Both the position numbers and the translations under genes were made by a program. DNA of 64,000 bases from Tabrizicola oligotrophica. Its GTDB lineage: Bacteria > Pseudomonadota > Alphaproteobacteria > Rhodobacterales > Rhodobacteraceae. Positions within the stretch are counted from its first letter, which is position 1; each line of letters opens with the position of its first letter. The notes under the pieces were generated by a model. The model was not told where the DNA came from, ran no database searches, and was given only the letters and a program-made list of their open reading frames with translations. Location of the stretch: assembly GCF_011008935.1 (NCBI RefSeq), contig NZ_JAAIVJ010000001.1, positions 186,001 to 250,000 of the forward strand, given 5' to 3'. Below are positions 57,450-64,000 of this stretch, piece after piece.

Positions 57450-58400
57450 GTGCGCGACCTCAAGCTGCCCGACCAGCGCCACCCCGAAAAGGCCCATCGG
57501 CCCGATCAGGAACAGCCGAAGAAGCCGTCATGGATCCGGGTCAAGGCCCCGACCTCGGAGGGCTACAAGCAGACGCGCGACATCCTGAAGTCGAAGAAGC
57601 TGGTGACGGTCTGCGAAGAGGCCGGCTGCCCGAACGTCGGCGAATGCTGGAGCGCGGGGCATGCCACCATGATGATCATGGGCGAGATCTGCACCCGCGG
57701 CTGCACCTTCTGCAACGTCGCCACCGGCAAGCCGCAAAGCCTTGACGCCTTCGAGCCGGGCAAGGTGGCGCATGCGGTGGCCGAACTGGGGCTGAAGCAT
57801 GTGGTCATCACCAGCGTCGACCGCGACGATCTGGAAGACGGCGGGGCGGAACACTTTGCCCAGACCATCCGCGCCGTGCGCCACCGCTCGCCGCAGACCA
57901 CGATCGAGATCCTGACTCCGGATTTCCTGAAATGCCCGCCCTCGGCACTGGAAAAGGTGGTCGAGGCGCGTCCCGACGTGTTCAACCACAACCTTGAAAC
58001 CGTGCCGGGGCTTTATCTCGAGGTCCGCCCCGGGGCGCGCTATTTCCACTCGCTGCGGCTGTTGCAGAAGGTGAAAGAACTGGACCCGACGATGTTCACC
58101 AAATCGGGCATCATGGTCGGGCTTGGCGAAACCCGCGCCGGTGTGCTGCAGGTGATGGACGACATGCGCGCCGCCGATGTCGATTTCCTGACCATCGGCC
58201 AGTATCTGCAACCGACGCCGAAACATCACCGGGTTGACCGCTTTGTCACCCCCGACGAATTCAAGAGCTATGAGGACGCCGCCTATGGCAAGGGCTTCGG
58301 CATGGTCTCGGCGACGCCGCTGACGCGGTCGTCCTACCACGCCGGCGACGATTTCGCCCGGCTGCGCGCGGCAAGGATGGAAAAGCTCGGCCAAGGCTGA
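57450..58400 (+). CDS. lipA: Lipoyl synthase
   Basis: This 316-residue radical-SAM enzyme inserts two sulfurs into octanoyl groups on lipoyl domains. The auxiliary-cluster motif is [13 protein letters not shown], and the SAM cluster is [10 protein letters not shown] (CxxxCxxC). The substrate-binding and SAM residues in [10 protein letters not shown] and the C-terminal [10 protein letters not shown] (RSSYHA motif) are present. The start is GTG at 57450, after AGGGGGAAAA. The reading frame continues far upstream but crosses aqpZ in reverse and is rejected. Confidence 0.95.
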   Translation: MRDLKLPDQRHPEKAHRPDQEQPKKPSWIRVKAPTSEGYKQTRDILKSKKLVTVCEEAGCPNVGECWSAGHATMMIMGEICTRGCTFCNVATGKPQSLDAFEPGKVAHAVAELGLKHVVITSVDRDDLEDGGAEHFAQTIRAVRHRSPQTTIEILTPDFLKCPPSALEKVVEARPDVFNHNLETVPGLYLEVRPGARYFHSLRLLQKVKELDPTMFTKSGIMVGLGETRAGVLQVMDDMRAADVDFLTIGQYLQPTPKHHRVDRFVTPDEFKSYEDAAYGKGFGMVSATPLTRSSYHAGDDFARLRAARMEKLGQG

Positions 58401-58434
58401 TCGGCCAAGGTTGATCGGCCAAGGCTGATCGGCC
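58389..58434 (+). repeat. 14-bp tandem repeat at the end of lipA
   Basis: About 3.3 copies of GGCCAAGGYTGATC follow one another. The first copy contains the last codons and stop of lipA (GQG-stop), so only the 3' end of the gene is touched. Confidence 0.85.
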
Positions 58435-58460
58435 GGCGCTTCAAGGCGTTACGACAAGGC

Positions 58461-58479
58461 CCGGCTTTTGCAAAGCCGG
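58461..58479 (+). terminator. Hairpin after lipA
   Basis: CCGGCTTT (58461-58468) pairs with AAAGCCGG (58472-58479), loop of 3; a second hairpin, CTGCCGG/CCGGCAG at 58491-58510, follows. There is no T run after either, so termination is uncertain. Confidence 0.4.
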
Positions 58480-58554
58480 CGCCCTGAGATCTGCCGGACG
58501 GCTCCGGCAGGCTGCGGGCCTGATGTCAGTCCCGCACAACGGACGGGGGGTATC

Positions 58555-59958
58555 ATGGCAAATTTTGTTGTCTCCGGAACCACGTCGGTCGGACAGACAC
58601 TTGGGCTGGGGGACGTCGGCATTGTCGGGGCCGACGGGCTGATCGCGACGGACGGGATGGCCGGCGTCGCGGTGACCGGGACCAACGGCGACGGCTCGGC
58701 ACTCCTGACGGTCATGGGGCAGGTTCTGACGACCAACAGTCTGGCGGTGCTGTCACAGGCCATCAATCTGCAGCTTGTGGTGGGGGCCGAGGGGGCGCTG
58801 ATCTCCAGCTCGGTCAGCGGTGGCTCCGCGGTGGCAATGCTGGCCGCAAACGGGGCCTCCCGGATTGACAACCTTGGCCTGATCCAGTCGCACAGCTATG
58901 GCGTCTATTTCAGCGGCATGACCGATAGTACGGTCCACTCCCAGATCACGCTGACCAACAGCGGGATAATTCTAGGCGGTGTCGCCGCGGTCACGCTGGA
59001 TACCGGCCACGAGGGGGCGATTTTCAACAGCGGAACCATCTCGAGCGCGGTGACCGGGATTTCCGGCCTGACCAACGAGGTCCGCATCGAGAATACCGGC
59101 GAGATCCGGGGCCTTACCGCGATCCAATGCGGCGCGGGCGCCGACACGCTGGTCAACCGCGGGGCGATCTGGGGCGAGGTCTGGCTGGGCGAGGGCGCGG
59201 ATCTTCTGGACACCCGCTGGGGGCGGATCGAGGGCAATGTTCATCTCGATGCCGGCAATGACACCTTTGACGGGCGCTGGAGCATCGTGACCGGCACCGT
59301 CGCGGGCGGCGCGGGCGATGACACGCTGCGCGGCAACGCCGGGATGGACGAGGTCTTCGACGGTGGCGACGGTACGGGCGACACGCTCGGCTTCCGGCCC
59401 GGCCCGGCGGTGACGGTGGCGCTGGATGGCTCGGTCGAAAATGCTGGCGCTGCGGCGGGCGACAGCTATTCCGGCTTCGAACATGTCAACGGCTCGGGCT
59501 ATGCCGACCGGATCACCGGCGACGGGGCGGCGAACCGCCTCAGTGGTGGCGGTGGCGTCGACACCCTGCAAGGCGGCGCAGGCAATGACACGCTGATCGG
59601 CAATGCCGGGGCGGATGTGCTCTCGGGCGGGCTTGGCAACGATCAGTTCCGGTTCAACAGCCTTGCCGAGACCGGCGACAAGATCAGCGATTTCGGCGCC
59701 GGGATCGGCAACGACGACCGGATCGTGATCGACACCGCCGGGTTCGGCGGTGGTTTTGGCGGTGGCGAAGTCCTGTCGACGATGTATCGCGCCCGCGCCG
59801 ACAACGTGGCGCAGGACGCCGATGACCGCTTCATCCTGCGCACCGGCGACAAGACGCTGTGGTTCGATGCCGATGGCAGCGGGGCAGAGGCGGCAGTGCT
59901 GGTGGCCGACCTTCAGGACACGGCCGTATTCACCCGGCTGGACATCCTGCTGATCTGA
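58555..59958 (+). CDS. RTX-like calcium-binding repeat protein, probably secreted
   Basis: This 467-residue protein contains glycine-rich nonapeptide repeats at about 263-380 (GGAGDDTLRGN, GGAGNDTLIGNAGADVLSG, GGLGNDQF), which bind calcium in RTX proteins. The N-terminal half (about 1-250) reads as a repeating beta structure with many NSGTI and VTG turns, like a solenoid. There is no Sec signal, and the C-terminal region (about 380-467) resembles type I secretion ends. No transporter gene is adjacent. Target and function are unknown. It ends 2 nt from the convergent GST gene. Confidence 0.83.
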   Translation: MANFVVSGTTSVGQTLGLGDVGIVGADGLIATDGMAGVAVTGTNGDGSALLTVMGQVLTTNSLAVLSQAINLQLVVGAEGALISSSVSGGSAVAMLAANGASRIDNLGLIQSHSYGVYFSGMTDSTVHSQITLTNSGIILGGVAAVTLDTGHEGAIFNSGTISSAVTGISGLTNEVRIENTGEIRGLTAIQCGAGADTLVNRGAIWGEVWLGEGADLLDTRWGRIEGNVHLDAGNDTFDGRWSIVTGTVAGGAGDDTLRGNAGMDEVFDGGDGTGDTLGFRPGPAVTVALDGSVENAGAAAGDSYSGFEHVNGSGYADRITGDGAANRLSGGGGVDTLQGGAGNDTLIGNAGADVLSGGLGNDQFRFNSLAETGDKISDFGAGIGNDDRIVIDTAGFGGGFGGGEVLSTMYRARADNVAQDADDRFILRTGDKTLWFDADGSGAEAAVLVADLQDTAVFTRLDILLI

Positions 59959-59960
59959 GG

Positions 59961-60575
59961 TCAGGCCGGGGCGGCAAAGGGCTGGCGGATGCGCTGGAAC
60001 ACGTCCAGCGCCTCCGCCCGGTCGGCATGCGCGGCAAGGCGCGGGTGATCGGTCATGTCGATCAGCCCGGGCAGCGCCTCGGTCGCAAACCCGAGCGCGC
60101 AGGCCAATGCGATGTCGGCATGGCCCAGCGTCGCGCCAAACCACCAGGGGCTGTCGGGGCGTTCGGCCTCCAGCACCTCCAGCACCGAGCCGATCTGCAC
60201 CCGGCAGCGCGCCTCCCAGACCGAGCTGGCCACGGGATGCAGGCGGCGTTCGTAGAACAGGCTCACCGCCTTTTCCGCCAGACCCGTGGCCAGCGCGGCG
60301 ATGCGCAGGGCGCGGTGGCGGTCGGGTTCGGTGCGCGGAAACAGCGGCGCGTCCACCAGATTGTCCAGATAATCCAGCATCATGTGGCTTTCGACCAGCG
60401 CCGTGCCGTCGTCCAGCACCAGAACCGGCACCCGCATCAGCGGGTTCACCGCCCGCACCTTTTCGCCCTCGCCAAAGACCGACCAGGGCCGATGTTCGAA
60501 GGCCATCCCGTAAAGGGTCAGCGCAATGCCGACGCGGCGGACGAAGGGGCTGTCATATTGGCCGATCAGGATCAT
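59961..60575 (-). CDS. Glutathione S-transferase family protein
   Basis: This 204-residue protein has the GST N-terminal thioredoxin fold: QYDSPFVRRVGIALTLYGM, then NPLMRVPVLVLDDG with the cis-Pro, and LVESHMMLDYLD. The C-terminal helical domain follows. In place of a Tyr/Cys at the N-terminal catalytic site there is a Ser-Pro (DSPF). The start at 60575 is preceded by GAGGGGC. The substrate is unknown. It lies downstream of the cytochrome gene on the same strand, 10 nt away. Confidence 0.88.
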   Translation of the reverse strand: MILIGQYDSPFVRRVGIALTLYGMAFEHRPWSVFGEGEKVRAVNPLMRVPVLVLDDGTALVESHMMLDYLDNLVDAPLFPRTEPDRHRALRIAALATGLAEKAVSLFYERRLHPVASSVWEARCRVQIGSVLEVLEAERPDSPWWFGATLGHADIALACALGFATEALPGLIDMTDHPRLAAHADRAEALDVFQRIRQPFAAPA

Positions 60576-60585
60576 CGCTTGCCCC

Positions 60586-61479
60586 TCATTGCACCGGCGG
60601 AACCGCCTTGAGATAGGCCACGACCGCGCGGACATCTGCCTCGGGCAATCTGGCCATGTTGTCCACCACATAGGCCATATGGCCCCCGACACTGTCAAAC
60701 TCGGGCGTGAAGCCGGTGGTCAGATAGGCAAAGATCTCCGCCTCGCTCCAGGTCAGCTTTCCGGGAGTGAGATTCGGGATTCTGCCCTTGCCATCGGGCG
60801 CGGGCGCCCCGGCCAGCCAGCGGCTGCGGTCCAGCCCACCAAGCATGTTGCGCGGCGTGTGGCATTCGGCGCAATGTCCCAGCGCCTCGACCAGATAGCG
60901 GCCGCGCTCCAGCTCGGGCGTCGGCACCTCGGCCATCTGCCAGCCGCGGTTCTGGAACAGGAGCTTCCAGCCGCCAAGTGCGCGACGGATGTTGAAGGGA
61001 AAGCCCACCTCATGCGGCCTTGACGGTTCGGCCGAGGGCGGCAGGGTCTGCATGTAGGCCCAGAGGTCGGCCAGATCCTGCCCGGTCATCTTGTTATAGG
61101 CGTTCCACGGCAGGGCGGGGTAATAATGCTGGCCCTCGGGAGAAATGCCGTCGCGCAGGGCGGTGGCGAATTGCTCGAGCGACCAGCCGCCGATCCCGGC
61201 CGCCGGATCGGGCGAGATGTTCGGGGCAAAGAAGGTGCCGAAGGGCGAGGCCAGCGCCATGCCGCCCGCCAGCACCCGCTGCGCCGCGCCCGTGGCCCCC
61301 GGCGCCATGTGGCAAGAGGCGCAGCCGGCGGCGGTGAACACCCGCTCGCCGCGCGCCGCATCGGCGGCGATGCCCTGCAGGTCTTCGGTGCTCGACGGGC
61401 GCGGCTGGGTGACAAGCAGGAAGGCGGCAAAACCCAGAAAGGCCAGACCAAGGGCGGCAAAGCGGGCGCGGCGCGGCAT
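60586..61479 (-). CDS. Dihaem c-type cytochrome, membrane-anchored
   Basis: This 297-residue cytochrome c has an N-terminal signal-anchor (about residues 7-24) and two haem-binding motifs, CASCH (53-57) and CAECH (203-207). The two halves are similar cytochrome c domains, as in the small-subunit cytochromes of alcohol or gluconate dehydrogenases. No dehydrogenase gene is adjacent, so the electron donor is unknown. Haem attachment must occur in the periplasm. Confidence 0.87.
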   Translation of the reverse strand: MPRRARFAALGLAFLGFAAFLLVTQPRPSSTEDLQGIAADAARGERVFTAAGCASCHMAPGATGAAQRVLAGGMALASPFGTFFAPNISPDPAAGIGGWSLEQFATALRDGISPEGQHYYPALPWNAYNKMTGQDLADLWAYMQTLPPSAEPSRPHEVGFPFNIRRALGGWKLLFQNRGWQMAEVPTPELERGRYLVEALGHCAECHTPRNMLGGLDRSRWLAGAPAPDGKGRIPNLTPGKLTWSEAEIFAYLTTGFTPEFDSVGGHMAYVVDNMARLPEADVRAVVAYLKAVPPVQ

Positions 61480-61569
61480 GGGGGCCTCTTTGGATTGTCC
61501 GGACTTGGGCCAGGGGCAGCTTACAGGATTGCGGCCCGGCGCAAAGCGGTTCCTGCCGGCATGACCGGC

Positions 61570-61740
61570 CTAGGGCCGCAACTTGCCGTTGACCGTCAGG
61601 GCCTCGGGCCAGCCCCAGACCCGTTCGATCCCCCAGAGCGCAAAGCAGACTGCCACGATGGCCAGCACGAATTTGACACGGCCCATCGACGGCGGCTTGC
61701 GCGCCCATCTCGACATCCGCATCAGCCAGATGAAGTTCAT
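61570..61740 (-). CDS. 56-residue membrane protein coupled to hpt
   Basis: This short gene starts with an ATG at 61740 that overlaps the hpt stop (ATGA) and ends in TAG at 61570. The protein has a basic N-terminus ([12 protein letters not shown]), one hydrophobic helix ([20 protein letters not shown], about residues 24-43) and a short tail. I recall similar small proteins next to hpt in Rhodobacteraceae, but no function is known. It is easily missed because it is shorter than most length cut-offs. Confidence 0.72.
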   Translation of the reverse strand: MNFIWLMRMSRWARKPPSMGRVKFVLAIVAVCFALWGIERVWGWPEALTVNGKLRP

Positions 61741-62282
61741 GCCGGATCGGTGAAGCGCACCTTGCCGATATAGGGCAGGTTGCGGTTTCTCTGCGCAAAA
61801 TCAATGCCATACCCGACAACGAATTCGTCGGGAATCTCGAACCCGGTCCAGGTTGCCCTGATGTCCACCTCGCGCCGTGAGGGTTTGTCGAGCAGCGCGC
61901 AAACCTCCAGCCGCCGCGGTTCGCGCGACAGAAGCAGGCGCTTGACATGGGAGAGCGTGAAGCCGGTGTCGACGATATCTTCGACCACCAGCACATCCTG
62001 GCCGGCAATCTCGTCGCGCAGGTCCTTCAGGATGCGCACTTCGCGCGAGGAATGCATGGCATCGCCGTAAGAGGAGGCCTCAAGGAAATCCACCTGCACC
62101 GGCAGGTTGATCTCGCGCACCAGATCGGCGATGAACACGAAGGAGCCGCGTAGCAGCCCCACCACCACCAGCTTGTCGCAATCCTTGTAAAAGGCGGTGA
62201 TTTCGGCGGCCAGCGATTCAACCCGCGCGGCAATGGCCTTGGCGGAAATCATCTGGTCGATCACATAGGGGCGGTGTGGCAT
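61737..62282 (-). CDS. hpt: Hypoxanthine phosphoribosyltransferase
   Basis: This 181-residue purine salvage enzyme converts hypoxanthine (and often guanine) with PRPP to the nucleotide. The PRPP motif is [14 protein letters not shown], and the flexible loop and base-binding parts include [13 protein letters not shown] and [11 protein letters not shown]. The length fits the family. Its stop overlaps the small membrane-protein gene downstream. Divergent from the COQ10-like gene, 69 bp apart. Confidence 0.95.
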   Translation of the reverse strand: MPHRPYVIDQMISAKAIAARVESLAAEITAFYKDCDKLVVVGLLRGSFVFIADLVREINLPVQVDFLEASSYGDAMHSSREVRILKDLRDEIAGQDVLVVEDIVDTGFTLSHVKRLLLSREPRRLEVCALLDKPSRREVDIRATWTGFEIPDEFVVGYGIDFAQRNRNLPYIGKVRFTDPA

Positions 62283-62351
62283 GCGGGCCTCTTGATTTTG
62301 CCCCCCTTCCTAGACCAAATCGCCGCCAGAAGTCACGCCTGAAGGAATTCG

Positions 62352-62798
62352 ATGTCGCATCACAGTGAAACCAAGGTGCTGCCCTATCAGGCGCGGCAGA
62401 TGTTCGATCTGGTGGCCGATGTCGCCCGTTATCCCGAATTCCTGCCCTGGACGGCGGCGGCGCGCGTGCGCTCGGTCCGGCCGGTGCCGGGGGGCGAGGA
62501 AATGCTCGCGGATCTGGTGATTTCCTTCAAGGTGTTCCGCGAAAGGTTCGGCAGCCGGGTGACACTGCTCCGGGACGAAAGCCGGATCCTGACCGAATAT
62601 ATCGACGGCCCGTTCAAGCATCTGAAATCGGTCTGGAGCTTTGCCGACCGGCCCGAGGGCGGCTGCGAGGTGGCCTTCGAGGTGGATTTCGAATTCAAGA
62701 ACGCGATTCTGGCCGGGATCATTGGCCTTGTGTTTCACGAGGCGATGGCCCGCGTGGTGCGGGCCTTCGAGGCGCGGGCCGAGGCGCTTTACCGCTGA
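62352..62798 (+). CDS. COQ10/RatA-like START-domain protein (ubiquinone-binding)
   Basis: This 148-residue polyketide-cyclase/START-like protein is closest to COQ10 and the RatA group. It begins with the typical ETKVLPYQARQMFDLVADVARYPEFLPW (in parts) and has VISFKVFRERFGSRVTL and FHEAMARVVRAFEARA. In mitochondria and alphaproteobacteria such proteins bind and hand over ubiquinone. The RatA toxin name in some annotations is less likely here, as no antitoxin partner is adjacent. Confidence 0.88.
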   Translation: MSHHSETKVLPYQARQMFDLVADVARYPEFLPWTAAARVRSVRPVPGGEEMLADLVISFKVFRERFGSRVTLLRDESRILTEYIDGPFKHLKSVWSFADRPEGGCEVAFEVDFEFKNAILAGIIGLVFHEAMARVVRAFEARAEALYR

Positions 62799-62804
62799 GG
62801 CTCT

Positions 62805-62863
62805 TCGTCGGTCTTCGACCGCTCATCGCCGGGCTGACCCGACGAGCGGTTGAAAACCGACGA
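62805..62863. terminator. Long hairpin between the convergent COQ10-like and amt genes
   Basis: About 20 bp of stem: TCGTCGGT and CCGCTC (62805-62824) pair with GAGCGG and ACCGACGA (62844-62863), with one mismatch and one G-U pair, around a 19-nt loop. It has no T run. Probable transcription stop for both strands. Confidence 0.6.
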
Positions 62864-62873
62864 CGAGGGGCGA

Positions 62874-64000
62874 TCAGGAATTCAGATCGTAAGCCCGCTC
62901 GCCATGCGACGACAGATCCAGCCCGTTCACCTCGGATTCGACATCGACCCGGATCGGCGTGACCAGCGCGCACAGCTTGATGAGGGCAAGGCTCGCCGCG
63001 ACCGTCCAGAGCCCCACCACCGCCAGCCCGCCAAGCTGCGCCGCCCATGTGCCGTGGCCAAAGGCCGCGATCATGAGGGTGCCGAAGATGCCGCCGACGC
63101 CATGCACGGCGAAGACATCGAGCGTGTCGTCGATCCGGATGCGGTTCTTCACCAGCAGCACCGCCTCCTGACACAGCACCCCGGCGACGGCGCCGATCAC
63201 CAGCGCCTCGACCGGGCCGACCCAGCCCGAGGCCGGGGTGATCGAGGCCAGCCCGGCAATGGTGCCGGTGACGATGCCGACAAGGCTGGCGCGGCCGAAC
63301 TTGATGCGTTCCCATGCCGCCCACGAAAGGCTCGCCGCGGCGGCGGAGAGATGCGTGACGGCGATCGCCATCGCCGCCTGACCATTGGCCGCCAGCGCCG
63401 AGCCGCCGTTGAAGCCGAACCAGCCGACCCAGAGCATGCCCGCCCCCATCATCACCATGCCGGGATTGTGCGGCGGGGTGGTCTTGTGCCGGCGCGGACC
63501 CAGCACCCAGGCCACCAGCAGCGCCGCCAGCCCGGCGGTTTCATGCACCACGATGCCGCCGGCGAAATCGCGCACCCCGGTTTCCCCGAAGATGCCGCCA
63601 TCGGCCAGCATGCCGCCACCCCAGATCCAGTGCGCGACCGGGGCATAGACGACCAGCATCCACAGCGCCGAGAACAAGAGCACGAAGCCGAAGCCCACCC
63701 GCTCGACATAGGCGCCGACGATCAGCGCCGGGGTGATGATGGCGAAGGTCATCTGATAGGCGAAGAACAGCACCTCGGGCAGGGCGCCCGACAGACTGTC
63801 CGCCGTCACGCCGAGAAGCAGCGTCTTGCCGAAACCGCCCCAGAGCGCGCCCTCCCCGCCGAAGGCGATGGAATAGCCGAAGACCAGCCACAACACGCTC
63901 ATCAGCGCGGCGATGGCGAAGCAATGCATGAAGACCGACAGCACGTTTCTGGCCCGCACCAGCCCGCCGTAAAACAGCGCCAGCCCCGGCAGGGACATGA
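62874..64000 (-). CDS. amt: Ammonium transporter (5' end outside the window)
   Basis: This membrane channel of the Amt/Mep family has at least ten visible transmembrane helices. Typical parts are GLALFYGGLVRARNVLSV near the visible beginning, RDFAGGIVVHETAGLAALL (family signature), GWFGFNGGSALAANG and the C-terminal DVFAVHGVGGIFGTLM. It transports ammonium and is normally controlled by a GlnK protein, usually encoded beside it; none is visible because the upstream side lies beyond the window. The visible 374 residues lack the N-terminal start of the protein. The gene is complete at its 3' end. Confidence 0.93.
   Translation of the reverse strand, partial: MSLPGLALFYGGLVRARNVLSVFMHCFAIAALMSVLWLVFGYSIAFGGEGALWGGFGKTLLLGVTADSLSGALPEVLFFAYQMTFAIITPALIVGAYVERVGFGFVLLFSALWMLVVYAPVAHWIWGGGMLADGGIFGETGVRDFAGGIVVHETAGLAALLVAWVLGPRRHKTTPPHNPGMVMMGAGMLWVGWFGFNGGSALAANGQAAMAIAVTHLSAAAASLSWAAWERIKFGRASLVGIVTGTIAGLASITPASGWVGPVEALVIGAVAGVLCQEAVLLVKNRIRIDDTLDVFAVHGVGGIFGTLMIAAFGHGTWAAQLGGLAVVGLWTVAASLALIKLCALVTPIRVDVESEVNGLDLSSHGERAYDLNS

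Noticed and set aside
62352-62798. RatA toxin of a toxin-antitoxin pair
   Set aside because: There is no partner antitoxin. The START fold with COQ10-like sequence fits a ubiquinone-binding role better.

Overview
The window is a high-GC chromosomal segment of an alphaproteobacterium of the Rhodobacter group (Rhodobacteraceae/Paracoccaceae). The evidence is a fourteen-gene nuo operon interrupted by the small accessory genes known from Rhodobacter relatives, a NuoE with a long C-terminal extension, an N-terminally TM-anchored CckA kinase with a CtrA-type box upstream, PAS_5, Hint and DUF5333/DUF5337-type proteins, and very frequent ATGA/TGATG start-stop overlaps. It looks like core chromosome. 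I see no rRNA, tRNA, CRISPR array, transposase, integrase or prophage.

Layout. 1-1000: the end of a class II DAHP synthase and a PAS_5 protein. 1141-6162: a tightly coupled series, yicC-like endoribonuclease, gmk, gamma-carbonic anhydrase, MFS transporter, DegT-like PLP enzyme, thermonuclease-like protein. 6163-24540: complex I, nuoA to nuoN. It holds seven extra genes: two small membrane proteins between nuoE and nuoF, a lipoprotein and a DUF5333 protein between nuoF and nuoG, a lipoprotein between nuoG and nuoH, a methyltransferase-like gene between nuoH and nuoI, and a carboxymuconolactone-decarboxylase-like gene between nuoI and nuoJ. 24542-27755: birA, coaX and rnj, closed by a strong terminator. 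27785-32855: a DEAD-box helicase and an ALDH7-type dehydrogenase (minus strand), an EamA exporter and a divergent OsmC. 32898-38313: prfC, a Hint-domain protein, an atypical SDR, an orphan ABC ATPase and a YafY-like regulator. 38465-41052: tatABC with a DUF815 ATPase. 41110-45041: a CorC-like protein, an ExoD-like protein, an SDR and an RsmB-like methyltransferase. 45190-49363: cckA, a sulfotransferase-like gene and recA. 49496-53343: alaS, a DUF1330 protein and a class II glutamine amidotransferase. 53449-58400: typA, YitT, LysE and aqpZ (minus strand) and lipA (plus). 58555-64000: an RTX-like secreted protein, GST, dihaem cytochrome c, a 56-residue membrane protein, hpt, a COQ10/RatA-like protein and the 3' part of an ammonium transporter gene.

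How the genes work together. Complex I is the main machine. The accessory genes sit in the same transcription unit with overlapping or near-overlapping starts, so they are co-expressed with it. Three of the seven encode exported proteins. CckA (cell-cycle and motility phosphorelay) carries a candidate binding site for its own downstream regulator CtrA. TatABC exports folded cofactor proteins.

Non-coding structure. The most interesting signals are intergenic. A structured repeat occurs once just upstream of nuoA and once just downstream of nuoN in the same orientation, with a compensatory base-pair change in its stem. A second family of 19-bp palindromes occurs twice between nuoJ and nuoK and once near 53.36 kb. 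A perfect 7-4-7 operator-like palindrome lies between the YafY-like regulator and tatA. No clearly new defence or mobile system was found.
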